Shown here: one piece after another, positions 8,471-14,939 of the stretch
Numbering within the stretch: the stretch's first letter is position 1
Layout of the letters: the number at the start of each line of letters is the position of its first letter
From: Synechococcus sp. ARS1019
Lineage (GTDB): Bacteria; Cyanobacteriota; Cyanobacteriia; PCC-6307; Cyanobiaceae
Reading direction: 5' to 3'
DNA length: 39,926 bases
Assembly (NCBI GenBank): GCA_002690325.1
Contig: NZED01000027.1
Span: 59,202-99,127 of the forward strand
Program-made: the position numbers and the translations under genes
The notes under the pieces: model-generated
What the model saw: the letters and a program-made list of their open reading frames with translations, nothing else
Database searches by the model: none
What the model was told of the DNA's origin: nothing

Positions 8471-10168
8471 TTGTCCGACACCGTTCAGGTTCAACTCGAT
8501 CTTCGTCAACCGCACACCCAATCCATTGGGGTTCGGATGCAGTGGACTCCGACCACCCAGCGTCAGGTCTGGCAGCTGCCGGTGTGGACTCCGGGCTCTT
8601 ACACGGTGAGAGATCACGTTCAGCACTTGCACAGCCTGCGTTTATTCGCTGGATCGTCGGAGCGTCCCATTCGTCGCCTTGGGCCATCTCAGTGGTTGGT
8701 TGATCTTGATCAGCTCGAACCCCTCACTCTTGACTACACAGTTACAGCAAGAGATCTCACGGTTCGTACCTGCTATCTCGATCCAGACGTGGCTGCCCTC
8801 TGTCTCGCTGGCCTGGTGATGGAGCTTGATGGATGCCGTTGGAGCTCCCATGCACTCAGCGTCTTAGCCCCTGAGCATTGGCAGGTGCATGTGCCCCTGG
8901 ATCGCTTGGGGGATGGATGGTCTGCAGCCGATCTCGATGCTCTGATCGATAGTCCGGTCCATGCCGGTCGCTTCTCCTCCACGGCGTTCAAGGTTGCTGG
9001 GCAAGACCATGAGCTCGTTTTGATTGATGCTCCACCGTCTGGTTGGCCGGAGGCACTTCAAGCCGATGTGGAAGCGGTTTGTGCGGCGACATGCCGATTG
9101 ATGGGGACGGCGCCACCAGCAGGAGATCGGTATCAGTTGGTGATTCAGCTCTTGGAACGCGGATATGGCGGGCTTGAGCATGATCACAGCAGTGTTTTGC
9201 ACTACAGCCGGACCGATCTGCACAACCCGGATGGCTACCGGAAGCTCTTGCAGTTGATCGGCCACGAATATCTGCACCAATGGAACGTGCGTCGATTGCG
9301 TCCCCTTGAATACAGGCCTTACGACTACAGCCGGGCGGTGGTGAGTGAAGGGCTTTGGTTCGCTGAGGGCATCACCAGCTACTACGACCTCACGTTTCCT
9401 TTGCTGGCTGGTCGCAGTGACCGCCGCACCTTGCTGAAGGATCTCGGCGATGATCTGTCGCGGGTTCTGCTTACACCGGGTCGACAGATTCAGTCGCTCG
9501 CAGCCAGTGCTCGCGAAGCTTGGGTCAAGCTCTACAAAGCCACTCCGGCCTCCCGTGATGATCAAGTCAGTTACTACGGGCTAGGAGCAGCGACCGCGTT
9601 TTGTCTGGATGTGCGTCTGCGTGATGCGGGGTCGTCCCTGGCGATTGTTCTGCGGGCGCTCTGGCAAAGCCATGGTGTTCACGGCCGTGGTTACGGCCGC
9701 GGCGATTTGGTTGGTTTGATTCGCACACACAATCAGGAGTTAGCGGATGCTCTCGCTGAATGGCTCGACGATCCCGATTCCCTTCCTCTTCATGAGACTG
9801 CTTCGATGCTGGGGTTGGACCTTGTGCCGAGTCCAAGCAAAGATCCACACCATGGCTTGACCTTGTCTCTCGAGAAAGGCTGCATTGTGGTGACTCGAGT
9901 TGAAGCAGGCAGTCCTGCGCAGCTCGCGGAACTTGTCGTGGGTGATGAATTGATCGCAGTTGAGGGTCTGCGCTTACGACGAATGGAAGATTTACCTGGT
10001 TTGTTGCGTCATCGGGAGACGTCCCGAATGACCTACGCAAGACGGGGACGTCTTGGCGAGACGTCAGTTTCACCAGTGTCTGGGGTGGACCACTGGCAGC
10101 TCAGTTGGGACCCTGGAGCGTCAGTTCAGCAACAAGAGCTTCGCGATCGATGGTTCGAGTTCCTCTGA
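8471..10168 (+). CDS. M61-family metallopeptidase with PDZ domain
   Basis: A probable glycyl-aminopeptidase-type zinc protease of family M61, 565 residues from the TTG at 8471. The N-terminal part (about 1-150) is the beta-rich M61 domain (LPVWTPGSYTVRDHVQHLHS). The catalytic site has HEYLH at residues 265-269 (IGHEYLHQWNVRRLRP) and the third zinc ligand Glu at about 299 in LWFAEGITSYYD. A PDZ domain lies near 470-540 (GCIVVTRVEAGSPAQLAELV, then VGDELIAVEGLRLR). TTG was chosen because conserved sequence begins at once (DTVQVQLDLRQPHTQ) and it follows the upstream stop by one base; an in-frame ATG at 8393 would lie inside ycf35. No signal peptide is seen. The 3' end overlaps the amidase gene by 19 bases. 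Confidence 0.9.
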   Translation: MSDTVQVQLDLRQPHTQSIGVRMQWTPTTQRQVWQLPVWTPGSYTVRDHVQHLHSLRLFAGSSERPIRRLGPSQWLVDLDQLEPLTLDYTVTARDLTVRTCYLDPDVAALCLAGLVMELDGCRWSSHALSVLAPEHWQVHVPLDRLGDGWSAADLDALIDSPVHAGRFSSTAFKVAGQDHELVLIDAPPSGWPEALQADVEAVCAATCRLMGTAPPAGDRYQLVIQLLERGYGGLEHDHSSVLHYSRTDLHNPDGYRKLLQLIGHEYLHQWNVRRLRPLEYRPYDYSRAVVSEGLWFAEGITSYYDLTFPLLAGRSDRRTLLKDLGDDLSRVLLTPGRQIQSLAASAREAWVKLYKATPASRDDQVSYYGLGAATAFCLDVRLRDAGSSLAIVLRALWQSHGVHGRGYGRGDLVGLIRTHNQELADALAEWLDDPDSLPLHETASMLGLDLVPSPSKDPHHGLTLSLEKGCIVVTRVEAGSPAQLAELVVGDELIAVEGLRLRRMEDLPGLLRHRETSRMTYARRGRLGETSVSPVSGVDHWQLSWDPGASVQQQELRDRWFEFL

Positions 10169-11085
10169 ATCGAACACTTCGATCCGCCTGGATGCGCTGT
10201 CGCAGTCATCCCAAGGCGACCGTTGGGATTGCGGGCCTCGCTGCCCTCTCAACGATTGTGACCATTGGTTTTTCGAGTACCAGTGGGCGCCCACTGAATG
10301 CTGACGGCCGAACCTCTCTGCTAGAGCTGCTCGAACAGATCAGCCGTGAGAAAGGACAAACCCCGGAGGCTGGACCGATGGGATCCTCCCCCCAACCTCC
10401 TGTCGCCCGCAGCTGGTCCTCTCCGCTCACCCGCCAATGTTCAGGGATCGATCCAGCGATACGTCGCCGTCTTGAAGCTCAGCTTCGACGTGAATCGTCC
10501 TGGAGAGCAACGGTTCCAATCGACCCAACCAATTTCGGGATTCGTCATCCCGAGGATGCATATGGTCAGCCTTTAGACACGACACCGAGGGTGGTGGTGC
10601 TGCACGAGACCGTTTACTCGCTTAATTCGGCTGTGAATACCTTCCTCACGCCCCATCCCAGGGATGAAGACCAAGTCAGCTATCACACCTTGATCGGTCT
10701 GAATGGAAAGGTGCTCGATCTTGTTCCCCCAAGCAAACGGGCCTACGGGGCGGGATATTCAGCCTTTCTTGGGGAGTGGGCGATTACCAACAAACGCTTC
10801 AAGGGTTCCGTCAACAACTTCGCGCTTCATTTGAGTCTGGAAACTCCCAGAAATGGAGCGAACAACAATTCATCTCATCACGGCTACACCCGCCAGCAGT
10901 ACGACGCCATGGCGCTGGTGCTTTCCGATTGGATTAAGGCGTTCAATCTGCCTCCAGCTGCGATTACCACCCATCGTCATGTGGATATTGGTGGAGAGCG
11001 CAGCGATCCAAGAAGTTTCAACTGGTCTGAGCTTCAGCTGCGTCTTGCGGCATTGGGCGACCTTTGTGTTGCTGAAGCTCAGTAG
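10150..11085 (+). CDS. Exported N-acetylmuramoyl-L-alanine amidase (Amidase_2/AmpD-like)
   Basis: A probable cell-wall amidase that cuts the MurNAc-L-Ala bond. With the ATG at 10150 it is 311 residues and starts with a basic segment plus a hydrophobic stretch (VGIAGLAALSTIVTIGFSST, about 25-44), which suggests export or membrane anchoring. The zinc amidase domain covers roughly 125-305: the first ligand His in VVVLHETVY, a VSYHTLIGLNGKVLDLVP strand typical of Amidase_2, and the C-terminal ligands in THRHVDIGGERSDPRSF. The start overlaps the M61 gene by 19 bases, implying coupling. Its envelope location and the muramic acid etherase in the same window fit peptidoglycan turnover, although they are separate transcription units. 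Confidence 0.87.
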   Translation: MVRVPLNRTLRSAWMRCRSHPKATVGIAGLAALSTIVTIGFSSTSGRPLNADGRTSLLELLEQISREKGQTPEAGPMGSSPQPPVARSWSSPLTRQCSGIDPAIRRRLEAQLRRESSWRATVPIDPTNFGIRHPEDAYGQPLDTTPRVVVLHETVYSLNSAVNTFLTPHPRDEDQVSYHTLIGLNGKVLDLVPPSKRAYGAGYSAFLGEWAITNKRFKGSVNNFALHLSLETPRNGANNNSSHHGYTRQQYDAMALVLSDWIKAFNLPPAAITTHRHVDIGGERSDPRSFNWSELQLRLAALGDLCVAEAQ

Positions 11086-11089
11086 GTGG

Positions 11090-11347
11090 TTACTGGAGTT
11101 TGATTCCATCGGGCAAGCTTGGGAACTCCACCTTGGGTTCCCGTCCTTCCAAAACAGCGGTGAGTGAACTGACCATCACAGTGTTTCCGGCCTTCTGAGC
11201 TGCAGCAAGGGCCATTTCGAGGCGTTGCTGGCGGGTTTTGCTGCCATTGAATGTTGCGTCGCTGTTCTGCGCTGAAGCGATCTGCACCGTGGCGGAAGAG
11301 CGGACACTGTCGAGCTGAGTCGAAAGGTTCTCCCAGAGCAGAGCCAT
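11090..11347 (-). CDS. Small conserved-looking hypothetical protein (85 aa)
   Basis: I do not recognise this family. The 85 residues (opening MALLWENLSTQLDSVRSSAT) are soluble and mostly helical in character, with an Ala/Gln-rich helix in the middle (RLEMALAAAQKAGNTVMVSS) and a Pro-containing tail. There is no signal peptide, Cys pair or catalytic motif. It lies tail-to-tail with the amidase gene (4 bases between the stops) and its start is head-to-head with the next plus-strand gene. The clean fit between neighbours and ordinary composition support a real gene over a shadow. Confidence 0.65.
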   Translation of the reverse strand: MALLWENLSTQLDSVRSSATVQIASAQNSDATFNGSKTRQQRLEMALAAAQKAGNTVMVSSLTAVLEGREPKVEFPSLPDGIKLQ

Positions 11348-11492
11348 GGTTGTGGGTGTAGAGACCTCAGTTCATAAGCCTCTGTTGTTGATCGTTGATT
11401 GGGATGAGAAACAACGTCACATGGGGTGGATGCTGGCCGTCCCAGCCCCATGCCATGCAAAGTGGCCCAAGACGTGGTGGTCCTTTCGATCG

Positions 11493-11828
11493 ATGGCTTT
11501 GAGAGGTCACGTTCTGTTGATTGTTCTGCTTGCTCTGATTCCGGTTGGGCTGGCCCGTGCGAGCGATTGTGCGTTGTTAAAGAAGCAACTCGCCACCATC
11601 GAACAGCAACACGACAGGGCTCTCAAAGCCGAGACCGAGAGTGTTGTGGAGGATCGGTGTGGTCCGGAAACGGCGTCTTGGGTTGGAGGCCCAGCAGGAG
11701 CACAGCGCTATCAATACCTTCGCTGCCGCAGATCAGCGCGTCGTCAGGTTCGTCGAACCTGGGAGCAGGAGTCCCCAGAGCATCAATTGTTGAAGGACGC
11801 ACGCGTCAGCGTTGAGCAGCAGTGTTGA
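11493..11828 (+). CDS. Small secreted hypothetical protein
   Basis: With the ATG at 11493 the product has 111 residues and a textbook Sec signal peptide: MALRGHVLLIVLLALIPVGL followed by ARA and then SDCALL, with likely cleavage after Ala. The mature part is charged (LKKQLATIEQQHDRALKAET) with Cys residues that could pair in the periplasm, and a basic region RCRRSARRQVRRTWEQE. The frame is open back to 11346, but the longer N-terminus is not signal-like and overlaps the start of the minus-strand gene. I do not know the family. The mature domain looks helical, and the role is unknown. Confidence 0.6.
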   Translation: MALRGHVLLIVLLALIPVGLARASDCALLKKQLATIEQQHDRALKAETESVVEDRCGPETASWVGGPAGAQRYQYLRCRRSARRQVRRTWEQESPEHQLLKDARVSVEQQC

Positions 11829-11861
11829 AGACCGGATGGATCTGCTCACTGCTGATTACCT

Positions 11862-12065
11862 GTGGAAACCATCGAACAACTTGCTGCCGTGATCGTCACT
11901 GCTGGATTGGTGGCAGGCAATTTTTTGTTATTCACGCCATGGCGTGACGGTGTCGACCCTCGGGATCGTCAACAACAGAGTTCTGACGTCAGCCATCGGG
12001 ATGAAGGGTTATCGGCGTCTGTTGTCCCTGAGGGTCAGCATCCACACCCATATCCCAAACAGTGA
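11862..12065 (+). CDS. Putative small membrane protein, GTG start
   Basis: A 67-residue ORF beginning at GTG (METIEQLAAVIVTAGLVAGN), 33 bases after the previous gene. Residues 6-25 form one hydrophobic segment, and the rest is hydrophilic and low in structure (DPRDRQQQSSDVSHRDEG). No family is recognised. Its last 57 bases are antisense to a 39-codon membrane ORF (12009-12128, minus), so either one could be spurious or both short. No strong ribosome-binding site is visible. Confidence 0.35.
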   Translation: METIEQLAAVIVTAGLVAGNFLLFTPWRDGVDPRDRQQQSSDVSHRDEGLSASVVPEGQHPHPYPKQ

Positions 12066-12128
12066 TCCCACTGGAAGAATGATCACAAGCAATTGTTGGA
12101 TGATGAATTGTTGAACCTCTGAATCCAT
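12009..12128 (-). CDS. Candidate 39-aa single-pass membrane microprotein
   Basis: Reading the minus strand from the ATG at 12128 gives 39 codons and a TAA. The peptide begins MDSEVQQF, has a continuous hydrophobic span (IIQQLLVIILPVGSLFGIWV) and ends in a positive tail (TLRDNRRR). That profile matches small thylakoid or plasma-membrane subunits, with the basic end expected on the cytoplasmic side. It does not match any photosystem, cytochrome b6f or NDH small subunit I can name. No good Shine-Dalgarno sequence is present. It overlaps the 3' end of the plus-strand ORF at 11862-12065. Confidence 0.4.
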   Translation of the reverse strand: MDSEVQQFIIQQLLVIILPVGSLFGIWVWMLTLRDNRRR

Positions 12129-12303
12129 CGTGTTGGGTTGTTGATTGTCTTTTCTTGATTGAAGTCGATAAGAATGACGCTGGCTTGTTGAATGGTTAAG
12201 TACCTAGTTACATTTGATGAGGTCGCGATTAGGACTTGGTTTCAGGAGCTTGATCTTTTGAGCAAGCTGAGCTGACAAATCTTGTCCTTCGCCCGGGTGG
12301 ATT

Positions 12304-12600
12304 ATGGCCGCAACGCAGCGTTTTTCGAAAGATCTTCCGCTTTTGATGTCGACGGGTGCAGCTGAAGAGTGTCGAGTAAGAAATGATCGGCAATCTTATT
12401 TCGCTGTAGTAAGGGACCTTGTTCTCGCTCAATTTGTGCTTGGAGATCAGGAGCTTACGGCACGGCTTTGGAAGGATGTGGGTGATCGAGATCTTGATGT
12501 GAGCAGAATCGTGCATCTTTTGTACTGCTGCTCCTTCCACGACGATGATGACGTGATGCGGGAAACTGATGAAGAGTTTCTTGCGCTTGATATGTATTGA
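12304..12600 (+). CDS. Hypothetical protein (98 aa)
   Basis: A 98-residue ORF that I cannot assign. The protein is soluble, acidic toward the C-terminus (SFHDDDDVMRETDEEFLALD) and helix-rich in the middle (SYFAVVRDLVLAQFVLGDQE). A GGTGG lies about 5 bases before the ATG and could serve for ribosome binding. A longer ORF on the opposite strand (12229-12654) is rich in His, Lys and Ser and looks like a shadow. The surrounding stretch, from 12066 to 12303, holds no convincing gene. It may be lineage-specific. Confidence 0.45.
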   Translation: MAATQRFSKDLPLLMSTGAAEECRVRNDRQSYFAVVRDLVLAQFVLGDQELTARLWKDVGDRDLDVSRIVHLLYCCSFHDDDDVMRETDEEFLALDMY

Positions 12601-12717
12601 TTTGGCTTGAACGTGTTGTGTCTTTATTGCGTTTGACGCCTTGTGTGTCGACATCAGGCCGTTGGATGGTGACTCTGGACGAAGCGCACTGCTGGCACTG
12701 AGTCGCGGCTCCTCTCA

Positions 12718-13116
12718 ATGCATTTGTTGTCAATCACTGTTCGTTGTTGGTGTCATAGGGGCGACAGTGCTTTGGAGGACTTGGTTCTCGGTATGGACGA
12801 GCGTGCTGTTAGAGACGACAGCAACCAGTTGTCGTCGGAAGAGTTTGATGAATGCCTGGCAATTGTGTGTTGCCAAACCGATCACAATTGTTTTGCCCAT
12901 CTCGGTCAGATCGTTGGCCACTACAAGGGCAACGCTGAAGAGGTTTGGGACCGCAGCCCCTCTGGGGGGCCTCCGATGTCCGGGGGGACCTACGAGATGA
13001 AGCCTTTGACACGCGTGCATCGTGTGCCGTCTTCGCTGGTTGGTGAATTTGGCGATGAAGGGATCAACCCTGAACAACGGATCGCTGTGGTCCATTACCT
13101 GTTGGATATGGGTTGA
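12718..13116 (+). CDS. Hypothetical protein (132 aa or shorter)
   Basis: No family is recognised. From about residue 17 the sequence looks genuinely coding (DSALEDLVLGMDERAVRDDS, then SSEEFDECLAIVCCQTDHNC), with several Cys residues and a C-terminal helical piece (GINPEQRIAVVHYLLDMG). The first 16 residues (Cys/Arg/Trp-rich) look non-coding, and the first ATG lacks a ribosome-binding site. A better start may be the ATG at 12793, preceded by GGAGG at 12774, although 14 bases is a long spacing. The stop lies 22 bases from the terminator of the tRNA-Pro gene, which faces it. Confidence 0.45.
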   Translation: MHLLSITVRCWCHRGDSALEDLVLGMDERAVRDDSNQLSSEEFDECLAIVCCQTDHNCFAHLGQIVGHYKGNAEEVWDRSPSGGPPMSGGTYEMKPLTRVHRVPSSLVGEFGDEGINPEQRIAVVHYLLDMG

Positions 13117-13138
13117 TCTGACCTGACCCGGTGACAAC

Positions 13139-13169
13139 AAAAAAAGAGCGCCCCATTGTTGGGACGCTC
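13139..13169 (-). terminator. Rho-independent terminator of tRNA-Pro
   Basis: On the minus strand a 9-bp stem (GAGCGTCCC pairing with GGGGCGCTC through one G-T wobble) with a 6-base loop is followed by a run of seven T. It lies about 30 bases beyond the 3' end of the tRNA-Pro gene. In plus-strand coordinates the arms are 13146-13154 and 13161-13169, with the A-run at 13139-13145. Confidence 0.85.
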
Positions 13170-13198
13170 GTTCATCGGGGTGACCGGAACTAGAAGGA

Positions 13199-13275
<77 letters not shown>

Positions 13276-13286
13276 GATTCAAGTTA

Positions 13287-13634
13287 TCACAGTGCATCCC
13301 GGCGACGCGGCAAGCGTCTTTTCATTCTGCGAAGAAGGCGACGGGTCAGCCTGTCTCTCGAATCGGCGGCATAACCGATCAACTTCATTCGTGCGGCGAA
13401 TCGACGTAAATCAGCCAACGACAGTGCCGCGAGCTGTAGCTCTGGGACGGCCTTCCAAGCCGGACCACTCATCGGGAGAGGATCCTGTGAAGCGCGTCCG
13501 CCGATGCTCAGTGTCCCATCGGCGATCCATTCGGGAATGAGCACCACAAGCACGGCGATCAGGCCGTAGACCTCAACCAGCCCTCTCGGGAGCGGGTGCA
13601 GCTGTCTTGGCTCACCTTTCTCGCGGGAGGCCAT
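13287..13634 (-). CDS. Hypothetical small protein with one membrane segment
   Basis: A 115-residue protein just upstream of the tRNA-Pro on the same strand. It has one clear hydrophobic segment (LVEVYGLIAVLVVLIPEWIA, about 19-38), a central Leu-rich part (VPELQLAALSLADLRRFAAR) and a strongly basic C-terminus (LTRRLLRRMKRRLPRRRDAL). The basic end might contact nucleic acid or lipid head groups. I do not recognise the family. It is 14 bases from the tRNA, so read-through transcripts of both are possible. Confidence 0.7.
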   Translation of the reverse strand: MASREKGEPRQLHPLPRGLVEVYGLIAVLVVLIPEWIADGTLSIGGRASQDPLPMSGPAWKAVPELQLAALSLADLRRFAARMKLIGYAADSRDRLTRRLLRRMKRRLPRRRDAL

Positions 13635-13709
13635 GAAGTGGTTTGGTCTCCGCGTCGTCGAGTCAGCGACAGATTGCCACCTTTGACGGACCGTAAAGTC
13701 CGAGAGTGG

Positions 13710-13874
13710 TCAGATCTGCAAAGTTTTTGCTTGCCCCGAGGGTGAGTCCCTCCATAGGAATGGAGGGGTGTTGTCTTCCACAGAGTGGCGCAGGCCGAAC
13801 ACCAAACCAAACACGATGATGAGAGTCATCAGAATGGCTAGCAAGACTTGACGGTCACTCAGCTTGTCGGGCAT
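13710..13874 (-). CDS. Small single-pass membrane protein (54 aa) coupled to msrA
   Basis: A 54-residue ORF whose ATG shares one base with the msrA stop codon (TAATG at 13876-13872), the arrangement expected for translational coupling. The peptide opens MPDKLSDRQ, followed by one hydrophobic helix (VLLAILMTLIIVFGLVFGLR, residues 10-29), and ends with a hydrophilic tail (HSVEDNTPPFLWRDSPSGQA). The positive-outside rule would put the short N-terminus in the cytoplasm, though charge differences are small. The family is not recognised. The overlap and clean transmembrane profile are the reasons to accept it. Confidence 0.65.
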   Translation of the reverse strand: MPDKLSDRQVLLAILMTLIIVFGLVFGLRHSVEDNTPPFLWRDSPSGQAKTLQI

Positions 13875-14581
13875 TAGCTCAAAGTGATTGGTGCGTTGTT
13901 TCCCCGGAGAACGCAGTGGTCGATACTCCAGTCGTAGTTGTTCCAGACCGTGGCCGGAAGTTTGTAAGCGCTACCGGGAAATGCCTCCAGGCTCACCCGG
14001 GTCGGCATCGCTGAGCAGTACGGGCGGCTCCCTGGTTTAGCCAGGTATTGCTGGTGGTAACTCTCGGCGTAATGGAAGGTCTGGTCGGCCTTGATCTCCG
14101 TTGTGATCAACCCAAAACCAGCGGCACTCAGCTTGTGTTGATAGGCCTCCTGGCTGGCAAGAGCGAGTTCTAACTGTCGCGACGTCGTCGTATAAATCGC
14201 TGAGCGATATTGATTGCCCCGATCATTTCCCTGGCGATCTCCTTGGGTTGGGTCGTGGCATTCCCAAAACAGCTTCAGAAGATCGCTGAAATCAATTGCC
14301 GGTGAACTCCAAACCACTCTGACGACTTCGGTATGACCCGTTCGTCCCGAGCAGACATCGTTGTAACTGGGTTGGTCGACCTTTCCTCCGGCATAGCCCA
14401 CTGCAGTGGTGATCACACCGGGAAGCCGCCAAAACCCTTTTTCGGCACCCCAGAAGCATCCACAGGCAAAGATCGCTTCCTCTTGATCAGCGAGCAGTGG
14501 CAATCGAAGGTTGCTGCCGAGCACGGCATGACGTTCCTCGGCTTGGTTGTTCTGCTGAGGGGACAACCAGTTCGCAAACAT
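13874..14581 (-). CDS. msrA: Peptide methionine-S-sulfoxide reductase
   Basis: MsrA reduces methionine-S-sulfoxide in proteins and peptides, using thioredoxin to recycle. The catalytic motif GCFWG is at about residues 41-45 ([19 protein letters not shown]), with the conserved YAGG, the GHTEVVRV strand and the [19 protein letters not shown] segment further on. At 235 residues it is of the longer type, having about 30 residues before the core. The start at 14581 precedes a non-conserved, Gln-rich leader ([13 protein letters not shown]). The stop overlaps the ATG of a 54-residue membrane protein by one base, so the two probably form an operon. Confidence 0.95.
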   Translation of the reverse strand: MFANWLSPQQNNQAEERHAVLGSNLRLPLLADQEEAIFACGCFWGAEKGFWRLPGVITTAVGYAGGKVDQPSYNDVCSGRTGHTEVVRVVWSSPAIDFSDLLKLFWECHDPTQGDRQGNDRGNQYRSAIYTTTSRQLELALASQEAYQHKLSAAGFGLITTEIKADQTFHYAESYHQQYLAKPGSRPYCSAMPTRVSLEAFPGSAYKLPATVWNNYDWSIDHCVLRGNNAPITLS

Positions 14582-14605
14582 GCAGTTTTAGATATTGAGT
14601 GAAGT

Positions 14606-14872
14606 CTAGGGAGCAGAAGTTTCAGCTGATTGCTTCGGCTCTAGCTGAATGTGATTCAGCAGCGTGGTGACAAAGGCGAACAATAAAAAGGGAAGACTCA
14701 GCACCAGAATCAACCCAACGCCAACCAGTGCGTAGACAGGGCGAGACGATCCCATTAATGCCAATCCTGAGGCAAGACTCACAAAAATGACGGCCATCCA
14801 GGCGAGTACCTGGCCGTAGATGTCTCCAAATGTGAGCGTGCAGCGCACAGAAAAGGGAGTGCCGCTGGTCAT
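14606..14872 (-). CDS. Small conserved membrane protein (88 aa)
   Basis: An 88-residue protein with two hydrophobic segments (VLAWMAVIFVSLASGLALMG, about 22-41, and YALVGVGLILVLSLPFLLFA, about 47-66) and a hydrophilic tail. No motif or family name can be assigned. It lies between the ABC exporter gene (about 70 bases upstream in transcription order) and msrA (about 25 bases downstream), all on the minus strand, so it may be in the same transcription unit. The Met at 14872 gives a short polar N-terminus before the first membrane helix. Confidence 0.7.
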   Translation of the reverse strand: MTSGTPFSVRCTLTFGDIYGQVLAWMAVIFVSLASGLALMGSSRPVYALVGVGLILVLSLPFLLFAFVTTLLNHIQLEPKQSAETSAP

Positions 14873-14939
14873 GACATCACCTCAATCGTTCTTAGCTAAG
14901 CCGACAGGGTCGACTTTGGTTCAAACCAAGGAGAACTCT

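Noticed and set aside
12192-12275. 27-codon plus-strand ORF starting MVKYLVTFDEV
   Set aside because: Too short and without a ribosome-binding site or recognisable motif. The opening looks protein-like, but I see nothing that separates it from chance.
12229-12654. 141-codon ORF on the minus strand
   Set aside because: It lies opposite the 12304-12600 ORF, is rich in His, Lys and Ser with no domain-like pattern, and has no upstream ribosome-binding site; it looks like a shadow.
13559-13810. 83-codon minus-strand ORF
   Set aside because: It overlaps the better supported 54-residue membrane ORF and the 115-residue gene in another frame; the sequence is Cys/Trp/Arg-rich and looks non-coding.
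14914-14930. Inverted repeat TTGGTT/AACCAA downstream of the ABC exporter gene
   Set aside because: The loop is too small to be a good hairpin and there is no T-run; it may be chance or a protein site, but nothing supports a call.
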